This document shows, piece by piece, positions 24,701 to 35,344 of a stretch of 64,000 bases of DNA (positions are counted from its first letter, which is position 1; the number at the start of each line of letters is the position of its first letter). The stretch is taken from the NCBI GenBank assembly GCA_000469685.2, contig LS997563.1:38108468-38172467 (forward strand), written 5' to 3'. The stretch is from Haemonchus contortus (Eukaryota > Nematoda > Chromadorea > Rhabditida > Trichostrongylidae). The notes under the pieces are model-generated. The model ran no database searches. It was not told the origin of the DNA and saw nothing but the letters and a program-made list of their open reading frames with translations. A program made the translations under genes and the position numbers.

Positions 24701-26328
24701 CTTTGGTCTGTCGTTCTCCCTTTTCATTAGGAGGATCCTTCTGAGCTCGACTGGCCTTCATACTAACTACAGAAGCTTTTTCGGTCGACTCGCGCAATTC
24801 CCACTCGTTTCTTCGACTACTAGATGAGCGGAGGCGGTAGCTACATTGCCGTGACATACATTGCCAAATGTATGTCACTGCAATGTAAGGAAAACGTCTG
24901 AATAGCTCTACTATTTGTGCGGCGAGGTTCTGAGGAATAATAGTAGAAAATAACGGCTCAGAGGGAAGTTGTTTTGCTGCGCTCCGGGCAATTTATGACT
25001 CGGATTACGGAATTCTACACGTGTTTGCGCATCGGTCGCAAATTTCCCAGGGCTCACAGCAGTGGTTTTCGGTTCTTAGGGAGCCTCTATATCGGTGTGC
25101 CATATATAATTATTAGAGTATCGATTGGGTAAATACTACAATCACCTTTTTGGATCGCGCCACGCATTCGACCCTTATTTCAAAATCATCAGACCAATCA
25201 GGTTTTTAGAGGAAAGTTGGGCTCCTGGCTAACCTAATCTCCCCTCCCAGTTTTAGGTTAACGTTTGGTGGTAGTCTCTATCCTGGCTGCTGTTCCTGTG
25301 CACTTTACCTGCGTAAGGGTCAGTTCAAGGGCCCCTGAAAAATGACTTAGCGGTTTATGTGTTGTACCCCAAGACCACTTTGGTTGAGTGATTCCCTAGA
25401 CCGTATTCATGCTTCAGTATAGCAGATGTCGTAAAAACTGAAATTAATGGTTCGTATTCAGCTCGGGGTGAATGTCATCACGATTCCAAAAACTGCAGTC
25501 CATGGCAGTACCCGACAGGCGTACCTATGCGGCCTGACTATACTCCGATTCCGGATAAGGTCGGCCTGATTCTGTGATTTCCACAAATGTTTCTCTACTG
25601 ACGTTCTAATGCTCGGTTCTGTTTTAGTTCTACTGCATTCTGGACATGGATGACGGTTATATGGCATTTGCGACCGACCAACACTATCTGGGTGTTGCAT
25701 TCCGTAATCTTCAAGGAAAGACGTTGTACCCGATTGTATCGGCCGTATGGGGACATTGCGAGATCACAATGAAATATCTTGGAGGCATAGAACGTGAGCG
25801 ACCAAAATTTGAACCTTTACCTTTTTCACCGATACTTCATCTTCATGCAAATTCCTCATGGACAATGTTTTCACCGGATATTGAGACCATGCCCGAGAAC
25901 ACAGCAACTGGGGATCATCCGGGGATGCCATTCGACCCTAGGGCTCCTGCCGCGGTTCTTTTGCCCCCACCCACCCATATGCGATTTCGTCCCACATCTG
26001 AGCATATGCCTATCATTGAATACAAATACCTATGGCCAACTGTATTTGATGACTAAATAGTACCACTGCGAGCTGATTTTCAGTCCAGAGCTATTAGAAA
26101 TTCTGGTCCGAGCAGATTTCGGGTACCCAAGTTGCTTATGTCATTGTTGTACTGCTGGTTTGCTGGTTGCTGATGTGTGATTGTGGTGCTTTTTCAGCTG
26201 CTCCCCGACCGTTGATGGACATCTGCCGACGGGCGATTCGTGTCGAAATGGGACGTCATCGACTGCATCGAGTTGATGAGCTACGACTACCACCGCCATT
26301 GAAGCGCTTCATACTGTATCGGAAATAG
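15752..26328 (+). CDS. SPRY domain- and SOCS box-containing protein (SPSB/gustavus family), 8 coding exons
   Basis: This is a substrate-recognition subunit of Cullin-type E3 ubiquitin ligases; family members bind targets with SPRY and Elongin B/C through the SOCS box. Exons: 15752-16070, 21856-22025, 23543-23655, 23895-23982, 24371-24533, 25462-25559, 25628-25793, 26198-26328. Phases join exactly and give 415 residues, longer than the roughly 260-280 of vertebrate SPSB1/4. The SPRY domain spans about 165-375 ([53 protein letters not shown]). The SOCS box at about 375-415 has the BC box [11 protein letters not shown] and [11 protein letters not shown]. The extra N-terminus carries two copies of an IR..LR.LRPHR motif. 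The start follows an in-frame TAG 12 bases upstream. Exon 6 is the most diverged and its donor (GTCGGC) is weak, but it fills the expected gap. Family assignment is firm; the SPSB subtype is less so. Confidence 0.93.
16719..16765. repeat. Hairpin, 19 bp arms
   Basis: Left arm 16719-16737 (GGCTTCAGGACCGGGGAGG) and right arm 16747-16765 (CCTCCCAGGTCCTGAAGCC) pair with one mismatch around a 9-base loop. It lies in SPSB intron 1. Confidence 0.85.
19180..19490 (+). repeat. SINE-like dispersed repeat copy (most complete in the window)
   Basis: Landmarks in order: GGATAAAGTCTTTAGCGTCA, GTGGGATGCGCCCCCGCATT, CGACTTACGTTTAGATTTGT, GATTGTGTAGGGGCCTCTAC, ACTTGCGGTTGTCAGATGAT, then a tail with GATTGGCCTAGGCAAATATC and a degenerate tRNA-like end with GCGCCCTGTTTGCCATTACA. 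The same order is found at 5.3, 55.9 and 61.2 kb. It lies in SPSB intron 1. Confidence 0.7.
19850..20190 (+). repeat. Diverged SINE-like repeat copies
   Basis: The part at 19850-19935 looks like a degenerate tRNA-like module (GCGCTGGCCTTAGCTATGAC, then GGATCTAGTCC). The part at 20008-20150 matches the family 3' half: GGACTTGCGGGTACCGATGT, CTGGCACCAATTGGCCGATG, GTGAAGGGTTTGTTTAG, and a box-B-like GGTTCGATCCC. Confidence 0.5.
20290..20341. repeat. Perfect hairpin, 21 bp arms
   Basis: Left arm 20290-20310 starts GCTCGAACTGGCTC; right arm 20321-20341 ends GAGCCAGTTCGAGC. The arms are exact reverse complements around a 10-base loop. It lies in SPSB intron 1. Confidence 0.92.
20459..20532. repeat. 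Microsatellites (TG)9 and (GTC)5
   Basis: (TG)9 spans 20459-20476 and (GTC)5 spans 20518-20532, in SPSB intron 1. Confidence 0.9.
21225..21253. repeat. A/T-rich near-palindrome
   Basis: CTATTAATTATTTAAT is followed by its near reverse complement AATTAAATAATAG. It may be chance in A/T-rich DNA or the core of a small inverted element. Confidence 0.5.
21392..21429 (+). repeat. Microsatellite (AAAT)n
   Basis: About nine near-perfect tetranucleotide units in SPSB intron 1. Confidence 0.92.
23700..23830. mobile_element. Small imperfect inverted-repeat element (MITE-like), about 130 bp
   Basis: The left half (AGGCGTCGCCTAG, GCGGCAAAAACTCGG, CTTATTGGCTG) pairs imperfectly with the right half (CGGCCAATAAGGGATACG, GCCACTTTTTTGCGTGCC, TAGCCTA). 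It lies in the intron between SPSB exons 3 and 4. No coding capacity. Confidence 0.6.
25120..25190 (+). repeat. SINE-like repeat fragment
   Basis: TTGGATCGCGCCACGCATTC followed by GACCCTTATTTC matches the central landmark of the dispersed repeat family. It lies in the intron before SPSB exon 6; only the core is recognisable. Confidence 0.45.
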
Positions 26329-27399
26329 TCGCCAGCCATCCCACATGTCTCCTGTCTACAGCTGTTGCCATTTTCAAAACCTCTACGGGTCTGCCTCATC
26401 ACATGCCCTTTCCCCATGATCATGTCATCATCATCAACCCCATCATCCCCACAGACATCCTCCGATCGCCTTCATACCATGCTCATTCATACGTTGCGTG
26501 TTTTACCCGAAATCTGCTGCTATCTGTTGGGTATATATGGACTATTCGTTTTACTTTGAGGCCGTAGTACTACAATATTATTTTTTTCCCTTCATGATGT
26601 TTCCAATTTTTGATGATTTTCACAAATACTCACATACTGTAAATAATGCATATAGGTTTTACTGTGGTATTTCTTCTCTTTTTTACAATATGAAAATATG
26701 GTTGATATCATTGCTTTATGTCTGATGTTGTCACTTCCTTTACCGGAAACTCACACGCCATTATCGAAGTCTAAACACACACACACCCACCCACCCTTGT
26801 CCACTCACCTCGGTGATTACAGTAATTTCCGTTTGTCGTTCATTTGATACTCACTCCATTACCGTAATCCGATCGTACCATAATGTGGTAGTCTTTTTAG
26901 ATTAATATTTCATAATATTTTAGACAAATTTTCTGGTTCATGATGCCCACCCCGGGGTGTAATGTCCATGCTGTGATGGCTCCAGGGCTCCTCCCTAGCT
27001 CCTCCCTCCCTAGCATTTCCCCTCCCTAATCCTTGTCCCCCCTCCCGGATTTCCTCACATACCACCCTCTGGAACTTATGTTGCCCTCATGTCAGTGTTT
27101 AATGCCTTTCGTTGCCACAAAATTTGTGTATAGGTATATGAGATTTGTGCATTTCCCCTACCTATCCACCGTTCACTTTTGATCATTCTCACTTCATCGA
27201 TGTGTTCCTCATATGTCGTCCCCTCAATCTGCTTATGTTTAGGCCAATTGTGCCCTATTCAAATTGCTAATGTGTTTTGGTTTTAAATTGAATGTATGTG
27301 TGTGTTTTACAATTCATTTTCTTTCTTTCCTTTGAAGGCTTCATTGCGTAAAGACCGGTGACACTATAGTTTTGCATTGTCAGATTTCTGTGAATCGAC

Positions 27400-27405
27400 A
27401 ATAAA
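27400..27405 (+). terminator. Candidate poly(A) signal AATAAA of the SPSB gene
   Basis: A canonical AATAAA lies about 1.07 kb after the SPSB stop codon. It implies a long 3' UTR (26329 to about 27420) that is T- and C-rich. An earlier non-canonical signal is possible. Confidence 0.5.
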
Positions 27406-28010
27406 TATGTTTTAAACGAGCTCTTTTGATTAAATTGTATTTGTTTACTAATTGATACAATTGTATTTGGAGGCGCAGTTCACAATAATTTTGAGGTGAC
27501 ATTTTTGAGTCGAAAAGAGGAAGTTTAGAGCGGGAATAGTTGATCGGTAGTGAAGAAAGCGAGAGAAATCGCCGATTTCGAGAAAATTATGGCCCCTCAA
27601 AAGTAGGGAGAAGAAAGTTTAGACGAGATGGCCATGACAGAAATAACATGGAAGGGGTTCCCGGACGAGATTTCCTTATTGCAATTGCGCAAAGAGCTGA
27701 CTACATCGGGTCAGAACTGAACAGAACTGCCTTTCACTGTCGCAATGGGTCATGACAAGTTGTTTGAACTTCCTACATTGGTTCCCTTGTGATTGGTGCA
27801 GCCTCTACAATGCCGGTGAAACTCGTCCGCATGTACACATGGGGCAATCTTTGAGCTTCTATAATTCTCTACCTACCTACCCACCTGACAGCGCCATATA
27901 TCGAACTCAAGGCGGCCAGATATTCATTCCAGGGTGATATCTCAGAAGCCATTTTTATCGTGAACAGTGCCTCTAAAAACACACTCAAGCGAGAACATTC
28001 TTCCATGTTT

Positions 28011-28053
28011 ACCCTAGTGAAACTGTCGACAACATTGACAGTTTCACTAGGGT
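28011..28053. repeat. Perfect hairpin, 17 bp arms
   Basis: Left arm 28011-28027 (ACCCTAGTGAAACTGTC) and right arm 28037-28053 are exact reverse complements around a 9-base loop. There is no T run after it, and it stands alone in intergenic DNA. Confidence 0.92.
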
Positions 28054-28367
28054 AATCATGGATCCTACAATTCACTACCTATGGCTTACTGCTTACAACG
28101 AAGAGAAAAGTGGCATACATGGATTGGTCAAACTGCCCAGTGTGATTTACAGAGACAGAAACGTGTTTGTGCTTTATTGAGTTGAAGGGCAAGAGTGTTG
28201 ATGTAGATAGCTTAACAATAGCGAAAAATACTAGAAACTCGGGGTTAAAGAGGAAAGCTCCTTTAACTAATGCCTTTCTAAAGTCGAAACATTTTATGAC
28301 GGTGAAGAAAGCGTTTTAACGATATTTCAGTTGCAGCTGACTGCATAAATTGGCAATACACGTGCTC

Positions 28368-28750
28368 CAATTCTTCTTCGTATTCTTCTTCGACGTCTTC
28401 ATCGTATTTTTATTGGCTTCTCCATCGCATCCTTCTTCGCCATCTTCAACGTATTTTTCTTCGTCTTCTCTTTCGGCGTCTTCATCGTGTCTTCGACGTC
28501 TTCTTCGATGTCTTCATCCTATTCTTCTCATCGTATTCTTCTTCGACGTCTTCTTCGTATTCTTCTTCTATGTATTCATCGTACTCTTCTTCGACGTCTT
28601 CTTCTTCGGCGTCTTCTCTTTCGGCATCTTCGTCGTATTCTTCTTCGGTGTCTTCTCTTTCGGCGTCTCCACCGTATTCTTCTTCGACGTCTTCCTCGTA
28701 CCATTCTTCGGTCGTATTCTTCTCGTTTTCTTGTACTTCTTTGTCTGCTT
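28368..28750. repeat. Degenerate minisatellite of TTCTTCGACGTC-type units
   Basis: Units built from TTCTTCGAC, TTCTTCGTATTC and TCTTTCGGCGTC repeat for about 380 bp with a rough 12/15/24 bp periodicity. The minus strand reads as an Asp/Glu-rich protein in one frame, but several frames on both strands stay open. That is expected when a repeat unit lacks stop codons, so openness is not evidence of coding. Splice sites and a start context are not evident. A low-complexity acidic exon remains possible but unsupported. Confidence 0.75.
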
Positions 28751-29189
28751 CTTTGCCAACGACGTTTATCCTCAACTCTACAGGTGGAAAAAAGCCCCTT
28801 CACTTGTTCTTTCTTGAAAGTGTTGAGCTGAATTGGCTCTTTTCGATAACATATCGCGCCCTAACCATTCAGGCTAGTCAAGGCTCAAGAGCACTATAAG
28901 GCTATCGTTACAAATCCTCCTGTCCAATTTTTATGATGAACTACGGCTCCAGATCAGACAAGATGCAAATGAGTAGAACAGCCGTTATGTAGCCGCAATA
29001 CTCTCTATAGGCAATTACACATCGTGAGAAGAAGTAATATTTTTATTTTAAATCCGTCTAGTGACTTCGTTGTTTTGTATGATAATATTGTGTTGATGAA
29101 GTTCTCAGAAGTCTCTTCAAACCTACATCTGATTGATTATCCAATCGATTGATGACGAACATCAGAACAGAAGGAAGAAGCCATGGGAT

Positions 29190-29260
29190 AGAAATGTCGA
29201 TAGTGCAGTGGGTAATCACAATCTTAGAAAAGCACATGAAGTTCGGTCCCAATTTATACG
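29190..29260 (+). repeat. tRNA-like repeat module
   Basis: GATAGTGCAGTGGGTAATCA resembles a tRNA A box, and GAAGTTCGGTCCC about 45 bases later resembles a B box. The stems do not pair well, so this is a SINE-type remnant and not a functional tRNA. The 5' motif matches the one at 8.85 kb. Confidence 0.4.
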
Positions 29261-30477
29261 CTTCTCCCGTAACTCTGCACAACAACAACAGTATCTCAGT
29301 CACCAAGAAGTCTTCTCGTGATTTTTGTTTGTTTTTAAGGTCATAGTAAATTGTCGTCATTGATAAGGCCGTTTTCGTTTTGGTTCGATATAAAGATGTT
29401 AATCTAACTGCTAGGCGATTATATAATTTTGTAAATGTGCTGTAATTTATTGTAATAAATGTTTATTGTAACTTGTATCTTGAAGTGGGCGGGATGACCT
29501 AGTTTCGACGGACGCGCGGAACGAACGTTCCCCCCTATCGAAACCTTTACTTTCCCTTCTGTCGTCTTTCTCTGTGCATTATTAGTGAGACATTACCGCG
29601 AGGAGATGAACAATACAAAATACGATTTATATGGTAAATAAGTTCGTGAGAGGACTTCCCTTTACTGGTAGGATGCCAAGTCTTCGGCGGTTTCGAATCG
29701 CCCGTTCAGCTACCTGGACGCCTCCGGGCTTACACCCAAGAATGAAGTTGGACTTCGTGAAACCAGAAGGTTAGTTACGAGTTCGTGGAGGCGGAGGGGG
29801 TGAGGAAGTGTTAAAAAGCGGAAAGGAGAAGGAGAAGTTGCTGTCCGACTGAAAGAGCTGGTAAGCAGAGAATTATTCTACCATAAGCACCAATGAGTCA
29901 AGTATGTAGTATGGAGAAGCAGCTAGCTGTTTGCAACTGAAATGCTTGCGTCGAGAGTTTCCCTGCAGGAAAGTAGCCTTCGCCCCAAAAATATGGAAGG
30001 AGCCTAATCGTACTTTTAGCACTCATTTCTATTGGGCAGAACCCTCCATTCCAGTTCTTGTTGTTAGATCCGTTGTAGATCACATCGATCCATTCTCTAC
30101 TCGCTCCATCTCTGACTGTACATTTCTCTGTCCCTTCTCATTTAGTGATTACCACTAGCTGGACCCAAAACGTGATACGATGCAGACAGAACAGATGTGA
30201 CGACCAGTGAGCGAACGTTCCGTGGGACAGTTGCCCATCAGCCAGGGTGATCACCGAACCAGAATGACATCAGATTATTTGAGGTGGTCAAATGTCATGA
30301 GCAGGCTGCTGAAGCGGATGCTCAATCGTTTTTAACTCTGAAAGAGAGGATGGCTTCTACTCTTGTGGTCTGTTCCGAGATCAGAAGATAAAAAGCATTC
30401 GCGTCCGATCTGCGAAATGCTGACGAGTTAGGAATGTTGGAGCTCCGGGGCTTCTAAGCTGGTTCTGCTTCTTATTA

Positions 30478-31062
30478 TTAGGTTGATGCATAATTATTGC
30501 GGATTTTTTCGCGGTTTTTTTTTTCTAACAATAGAATATGGATATCGAGTTCGGGTTTTTCAGAAATGATCTACTTGATTTCCTCTACAAAAATTTACCT
30601 AAAAAACCATCCGCGTATTCGCGAAATTAGGTTCTTCTACTTCGAGAAAGATTGGAAGGTTGCACAGTCATTCCGCGATCTCAGGAACTTTTCGGCGAAC
30701 AATCAGCCAAAGCCAACCAAGTGCAGATCAGGACATGGGGTCTGCTCCTAAATCTGCCAGAATCACCAGCAGAAACTTCTATGTATTATTTCGTCAACTG
30801 TTCATCGAAAAAATGGCTAGAGAATAGAAGTTACGTCGATGGACGACGATGGATGACTTGATGTCAAGGCGTGGATCGCCCGTAAGGATCAAAACTTGAT
30901 TGCTTTTGGCATCCGACTAACTAATCAATGGGAAGCAGTGCTTGAGTAGATGGTAGATAAGTTCTGGAGTGATTATTTGAACATGTTTTTGTTCAGTATT
31001 TTTATCGTTTCGTTGAATAAAATTTGTTGAGAAAAATCCGCAATAATTATGCATCAACCTAA
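30478..31062 (+). mobile_element. Mariner-type transposon remnant with perfect 31 bp terminal inverted repeats
   Basis: The ends 30478-30508 and 31032-31062 are exact reverse complements beginning TTAGGTTGATGCATAATTAT, and a TA dinucleotide flanks each side (30476-30477 and 31063-31064), the Tc1/mariner target duplication. At 585 bp the element is far shorter than a full mariner (about 1.3 kb). The interior keeps two transposase-like pieces: an N-terminal part with VAQSFRDLRNFSANNQ (about 30655-30710) and a C-terminal part with ARKDQNLIAFGIR and NQWEAVLE (about 30870-30950). The catalytic core with its DD34D residues is missing and stops interrupt the frame, so it is an internally deleted copy. 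The ends resemble those of the cecropia-type mariners, the group that includes Hsmar1 and, from memory, the hookworm element bandit. Confidence 0.88.
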
Positions 31063-31274
31063 TATTTAACCTGGAATTGAAAGAAAAATTTCAAGAAGAA
31101 CAGAAGGCAGTTAGGCTTGTGATTCACTTCCTTCTTTGACGTAGTTGTTATTCATTCATCAGAACTATAAAGGACCTACTGCTCCTCAAACTATCCGCTC
31201 CCAATTACCTTTGCCTGCACTCTCTGAATCAGTGAATGTTTCAAGTACAAAAAGGATGATATACGCTGCTGAAG

Positions 31275-31341
31275 GTCCGATGGGCCGGCGGGCAATTCGG
31301 CTCGTCCCTGCTGAGCCGAATTGCCCGCCGGCCCATCGGAC
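31275..31341. repeat. GC-rich perfect hairpin, 29 bp arms
   Basis: Left arm 31275-31303 (starts GTCCGATGGGCCGGCGGGCA) and right arm 31313-31341 are exact reverse complements around a 9-base loop. It is far more GC-rich than its surroundings. No promoter or gene is adjacent. Confidence 0.95.
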
Positions 31342-31427
31342 AGCTCGGTTAAGCTGAAGTGGGCTTCAGCCGTCATCAAACTGATTGGCAGGCTGACATA
31401 GCCGAGGGCCGAACCGAAGCAATGTGG

Positions 31428-31500
31428 TCTCATGGTGTAGCGGATAGGAGTCCGGACTCACTCTTGAGAAAGGAAGGGCTCGGATTCGCGATTACGCGCT
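31428..31500 (+). repeat. tRNA-like module (SINE head or tRNA pseudogene)
   Basis: TGGTGTAGCGGATAGGAGTC resembles a tRNA A box and D arm, and GGCTCGGATTCGCG resembles a B box at the right spacing. The acceptor stem does not close, so I do not call a functional tRNA. Confidence 0.45.
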
Positions 31501-32764
31501 AATGCGCCATAATTTTTTGCTTGAGTCGTCGCATGAGAGCGCATTCAAGCTGAGCCATAACCGCAGGAGAGGTGACCAAACATGGCATAAAGTGTAGATT
31601 TCGAACACAGGAGATCTCTTGAACCAGCCATTCACCTTGAGCATTTCTGGACTTCCCACTTACAGTCTCAGCAAATCATAACGCTTCAGTCTTGAAACTC
31701 CACCATGAATGTACAGTGTTCGAATCAAAGGATCCCTTGAGGCTTCGGAAAGTCGAAGATTAGCAGCTTGCAGCCTCCACCTAGTCCAGCAATAAATAGG
31801 CCATCATTCTTCCATAGACAGTATGAAGGTAAAGGGGATGCAGTATTGGATGACAGTATGAACCAAGGAACCGGACATTCTTGAACTGAGCGCACGCACT
31901 TGAAAGCTACTTGAAAAATGCTTCATTCTATAACCGCCAAACCTTGGAAAATACCAACCCTTCCCCACTCCTTCGAGAGCCTTCAAAGTCCCTAGGTGAA
32001 TGACACACCTGGTTTCAACCTGAAGCAGGAATGGTAACGGAACCAATTGGTTGCTCATCGGCTCAGAAAGTGGGGAGTGGGCACACGGACTAGGGCAAAT
32101 CATTCGCTCCACTGACACTTATCTTAGTGGTACTGTAATATCAGCTCGAGATCGTAGTGCGGACGTTCTCAGGCAGGTCCTAGAGCTAGAAATGTTTACG
32201 GTGTTCGAGTATGTTAGGGTGTGGTGCAGAACGAACAAAATTGTCGCGTCGCGGCGAGAGCGACGTCGCGCGCGAAGGAATGTAGCACAATGTAGCAGCA
32301 AGTAAGAAATACAGGAACAAAAGAAGGGACAGTAGTATCACGCCAAAGGTAATAAACGCATAGCGATTGAGCTGTATTAAGAACGCTAGAGCTGTTATAA
32401 TGAGGCAAATGGTCCTCGACAGCCGCGTGCGGCAGATAGCTTACACAAAACCGTTCCTACTGCCCGTCTCGCAATATTTTATGATGTGCAAATGGGAGCT
32501 AGGGTTCCCAAAGTACGAAATGATTTGTAAATAGCAGACTACAAAGTTTTTCTAGAAACGTTATTCGTACCTTTGTCAGACTTAGACGTACAGGGCAGGT
32601 CAGTAAACCCTGCACAGTGTACTCTTAACACAGTAAACATTTCTGAACAAACAACGCCTGCAACTGGCTTTACTTTGTTGATTTCCAAGAAGATGATGAC
32701 AACATGTGTTTTCCTAAGTTCAGTGTCTTCTTTATGGAGGACCCAAAATTCATATTCAACCATA

Positions 32765-32840
32765 AAAAGCAAGGATCCGTACTTTCGACTTCTCAGACGG
32801 TAATCCAATTGCTCTACCACTGAACTATTACCCCACACTT
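32765..32840 (-). pseudogene. Degenerate tRNA-like sequence
   Basis: On the minus strand, TAATAGTTCAGTGGTAGAGC is an excellent A box and D arm, followed by AATTGGATTACCGTCTGAGA, which resembles an anticodon arm. The T arm (GTCGAAAGTACGGATCC) departs from the GGTTCGAATCC consensus and the acceptor stem does not pair. It is most likely a tRNA pseudogene or a tRNA-derived SINE head. Confidence 0.5.
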
Positions 32841-33175
32841 ACCGTACGACCGCTACTGAACATGACCATTCGCTGATCGACGACGGTTTTGATCAGCCGG
32901 CTTGTCCCATGACCGGAGAACATGGGCTCAAATGGTCCGACCCCACATTTTACTGACAAATTCAACCTTCCAGGCATTAAAATAGTATTTTTAAGGATAT
33001 AGGGGCTAGAAGGGTACGCTTATGCAAAAAGGGCATTCTTAAAGGAATGCAAAAGAGGGTGTGACGGTACTGTCGTACACCCACCCAATAAAAGTTCAGA
33101 TTCGGATCAAATCTGTCGACCGTAGTCCGAGGGTCGAGAATGTTTCGGTTTTTTGAGGTGCTCCCAGAGTGGGCG

Positions 33176-33238
33176 GGGCCTCGGCTCTCCGGGAGTCCAG
33201 TAATATGGAGTGTGGACTCGGCCGTCGAGCCGAGGTCC
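33176..33238. repeat. Imperfect hairpin, arms about 25 bp
   Basis: GGGCCTCGGCTCTCC and GGGAGTCCA (33176-33199) pair with TGGACTCG and GAGCCGAGGTCC (33213-33238) with a few mismatches. It stands alone in intergenic DNA. Confidence 0.75.
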
Positions 33239-35260
33239 TCAACAGTAATCACTTAAGGTCAGCGCCGTACCTATTGCCACTCGTACTAGTAAAACTCATT
33301 GAGTGAGAGGTTCCAGGCAACAAAAGACTGCCTCAGGGGAACGATTGATTTTTGAACAGAATTGATCTCAAAATAGTAGATCAATCTGCTACCCCCATCT
33401 ATGTCATCGCATTTTCTCTGGGTTTTCCTACTGGGAGATTTCTGTTGATTAAACAGCACAAACTACGTCACTTAGCGTGATACACCTCAGAGGGATGTTG
33501 CGTGCATCGCTCTAGCCTTCATGCTCTCTTGAAGGACCAGGTATCCTTTGCATGCCCATGTTACCGTATAGGGAGGGATAGATGACAGCCGGTTGTAGCA
33601 TTATGGTGTCTGGGGAGCCGGATTGAACGGTAATCCCAAAGCTAAGTTTGGATCTACATAGGCGTGGGAAATTTTGTCATGCAATTTCGATTTCATAATT
33701 TTCTTCTTCTGCAAAAACATCAGCTCAATGGGAGGAAAGCTATCGCAAGAACGAACCCCGAATCCTGTAAACTCGAGCCCGGGCTCCTGGCCACTAGGCT
33801 CCTGCGAAATGAGCCATATCTCAAAATTTGTTTCAAACGTCCAATTCAATGGCATTCCTCCTTCCACCACCTGCCGTGGTTACATGGATATCTACACCAT
33901 GTTAGGTTCCAGACTAATATTGTTGCCCTCGATTCCTGGGAAAATCGTTTCGTAAGGGGTAGAATAGGCCATGAGACAAGCAACTACTTCACGCAAAACG
34001 ACTCACTCGATGTTCGGCGATAGTAACACCCGCTTCCGGCCTGCCATCGTTGTTCGTACGAGCAAATTCTTCTCAAGTGCAGGTTTGGAGATCCTTCTCC
34101 GATGCTCATCGCGAGGTGTAACGTACTTCGTGCTGCTCTACCGTCAAACCTTTTTGCTCATAGGGTAAAAAAACAAAATGCTCAGAGAGAAAATCGAGCA
34201 GTACTCCATGAATGGGCTCAAGATTGCCGAAGGAAATATGGCCCACACAATGAAGGTGCATTCCGGCTTTTCCACCAACTTCCAGCGAAATCCCCCTATT
34301 TTGATTTTTTTTCGTGGTTTGAGTTTGTTTTCTCAGCAGACCAACCCTCATCTGGCCGACCTATCAGGATTCCCTAGCGCTCATTTTTAGCCAATCTTGA
34401 ACCCTCCAGGGTTGGCTTCTTCCTGTGCTCAAAAGAGTCTATAGCGGGGTGACGGGGCCTCGCAATACTTAGCCCGAGCCTATGCCCCAACTGAGTTGCT
34501 TTCGTCACAATGCCCACCTGCCCTTGCTCATACTTTAGACCTTGGCCCTAAGGAACCTGGAGCCCTAACTCGGTTGATATTGTAGCTCCCGCGCTGGTGC
34601 CTGCCTATTGCTCCCTAGTGCAGCTGAATACCTGCCACAGAACTGGACTACTCGAGTAAGGACGGTCTGGCTTCGTACTTCGGGTAGATGACCAGTGGAA
34701 AAAATTTCAGTGATGGGATGGAGAGGAAGCGTCAGTATGGCGATGCTCGTTGCCCTGTTCCGCTTTTTCCGATGCTATCCCATATGGGAATTTTCGCAAA
34801 TCCTAAGTACCCAGGTTTCGATTCTCTTTGCATTATTCCACCCACAGGGCAAATTTTTGACCTGACAGATTAGAGCCGGGGGCTTGCATTCTACGATGGG
34901 TACTCAGAGGTTCAAATTGTTTTCCTGTACCCCGTTGGCATGTGACGTACCTGGAATTGCTTAGTTAGAAGAATGGGAAAGGTCACAGAAGCAAAGGGTA
35001 CGGAACAGCTCGAACTGATGGGAACCACCAAAATTGGGAACGAATGTGGGATCTCGTGCGGGTGATTTCCCACGTTTAAGCAATATCGGGCTTTGATAAG
35101 GGAGAGTGCTCTTCGATTCACCCTTTCAGATGTTTACGGGTTCTAACAAAGGTTCCAGAACTTTGAGAACCCAATTAGTGCCTCCCCGCTAGCACAACTG
35201 GTGAGTGACTCGTATCTGAAGAGGGTAGGAGCTGAAAATCTCTTAATGAGAGGTGGTAGA

Positions 35261-35344
35261 GTGATAAGTGATAATGATATATGACAAAAACGTGGTAAAA
35301 CAGTGATAAGTGGCAATGATATATGACAAAAACGTGGTAATACA
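35261..35344 (+). repeat. Tandem repeat, two 42 bp units
   Basis: Units 35261-35302 and 35303-35344 both start GTGATAAGTG and share ATATATGACAAAAACGTGGT. They differ at a few positions. Confidence 0.92.

Noticed and set aside
28482..28775. Asp/Glu-rich minus-strand open frame
   Set aside because: It is read from a minisatellite in which several other frames on both strands are also open; no start context, splice site or domain supports it.
32765..32840. A functional tRNA gene on the minus strand
   Set aside because: The D arm is excellent, but the T arm and acceptor stem do not pair, so I call it a pseudogene or SINE head.
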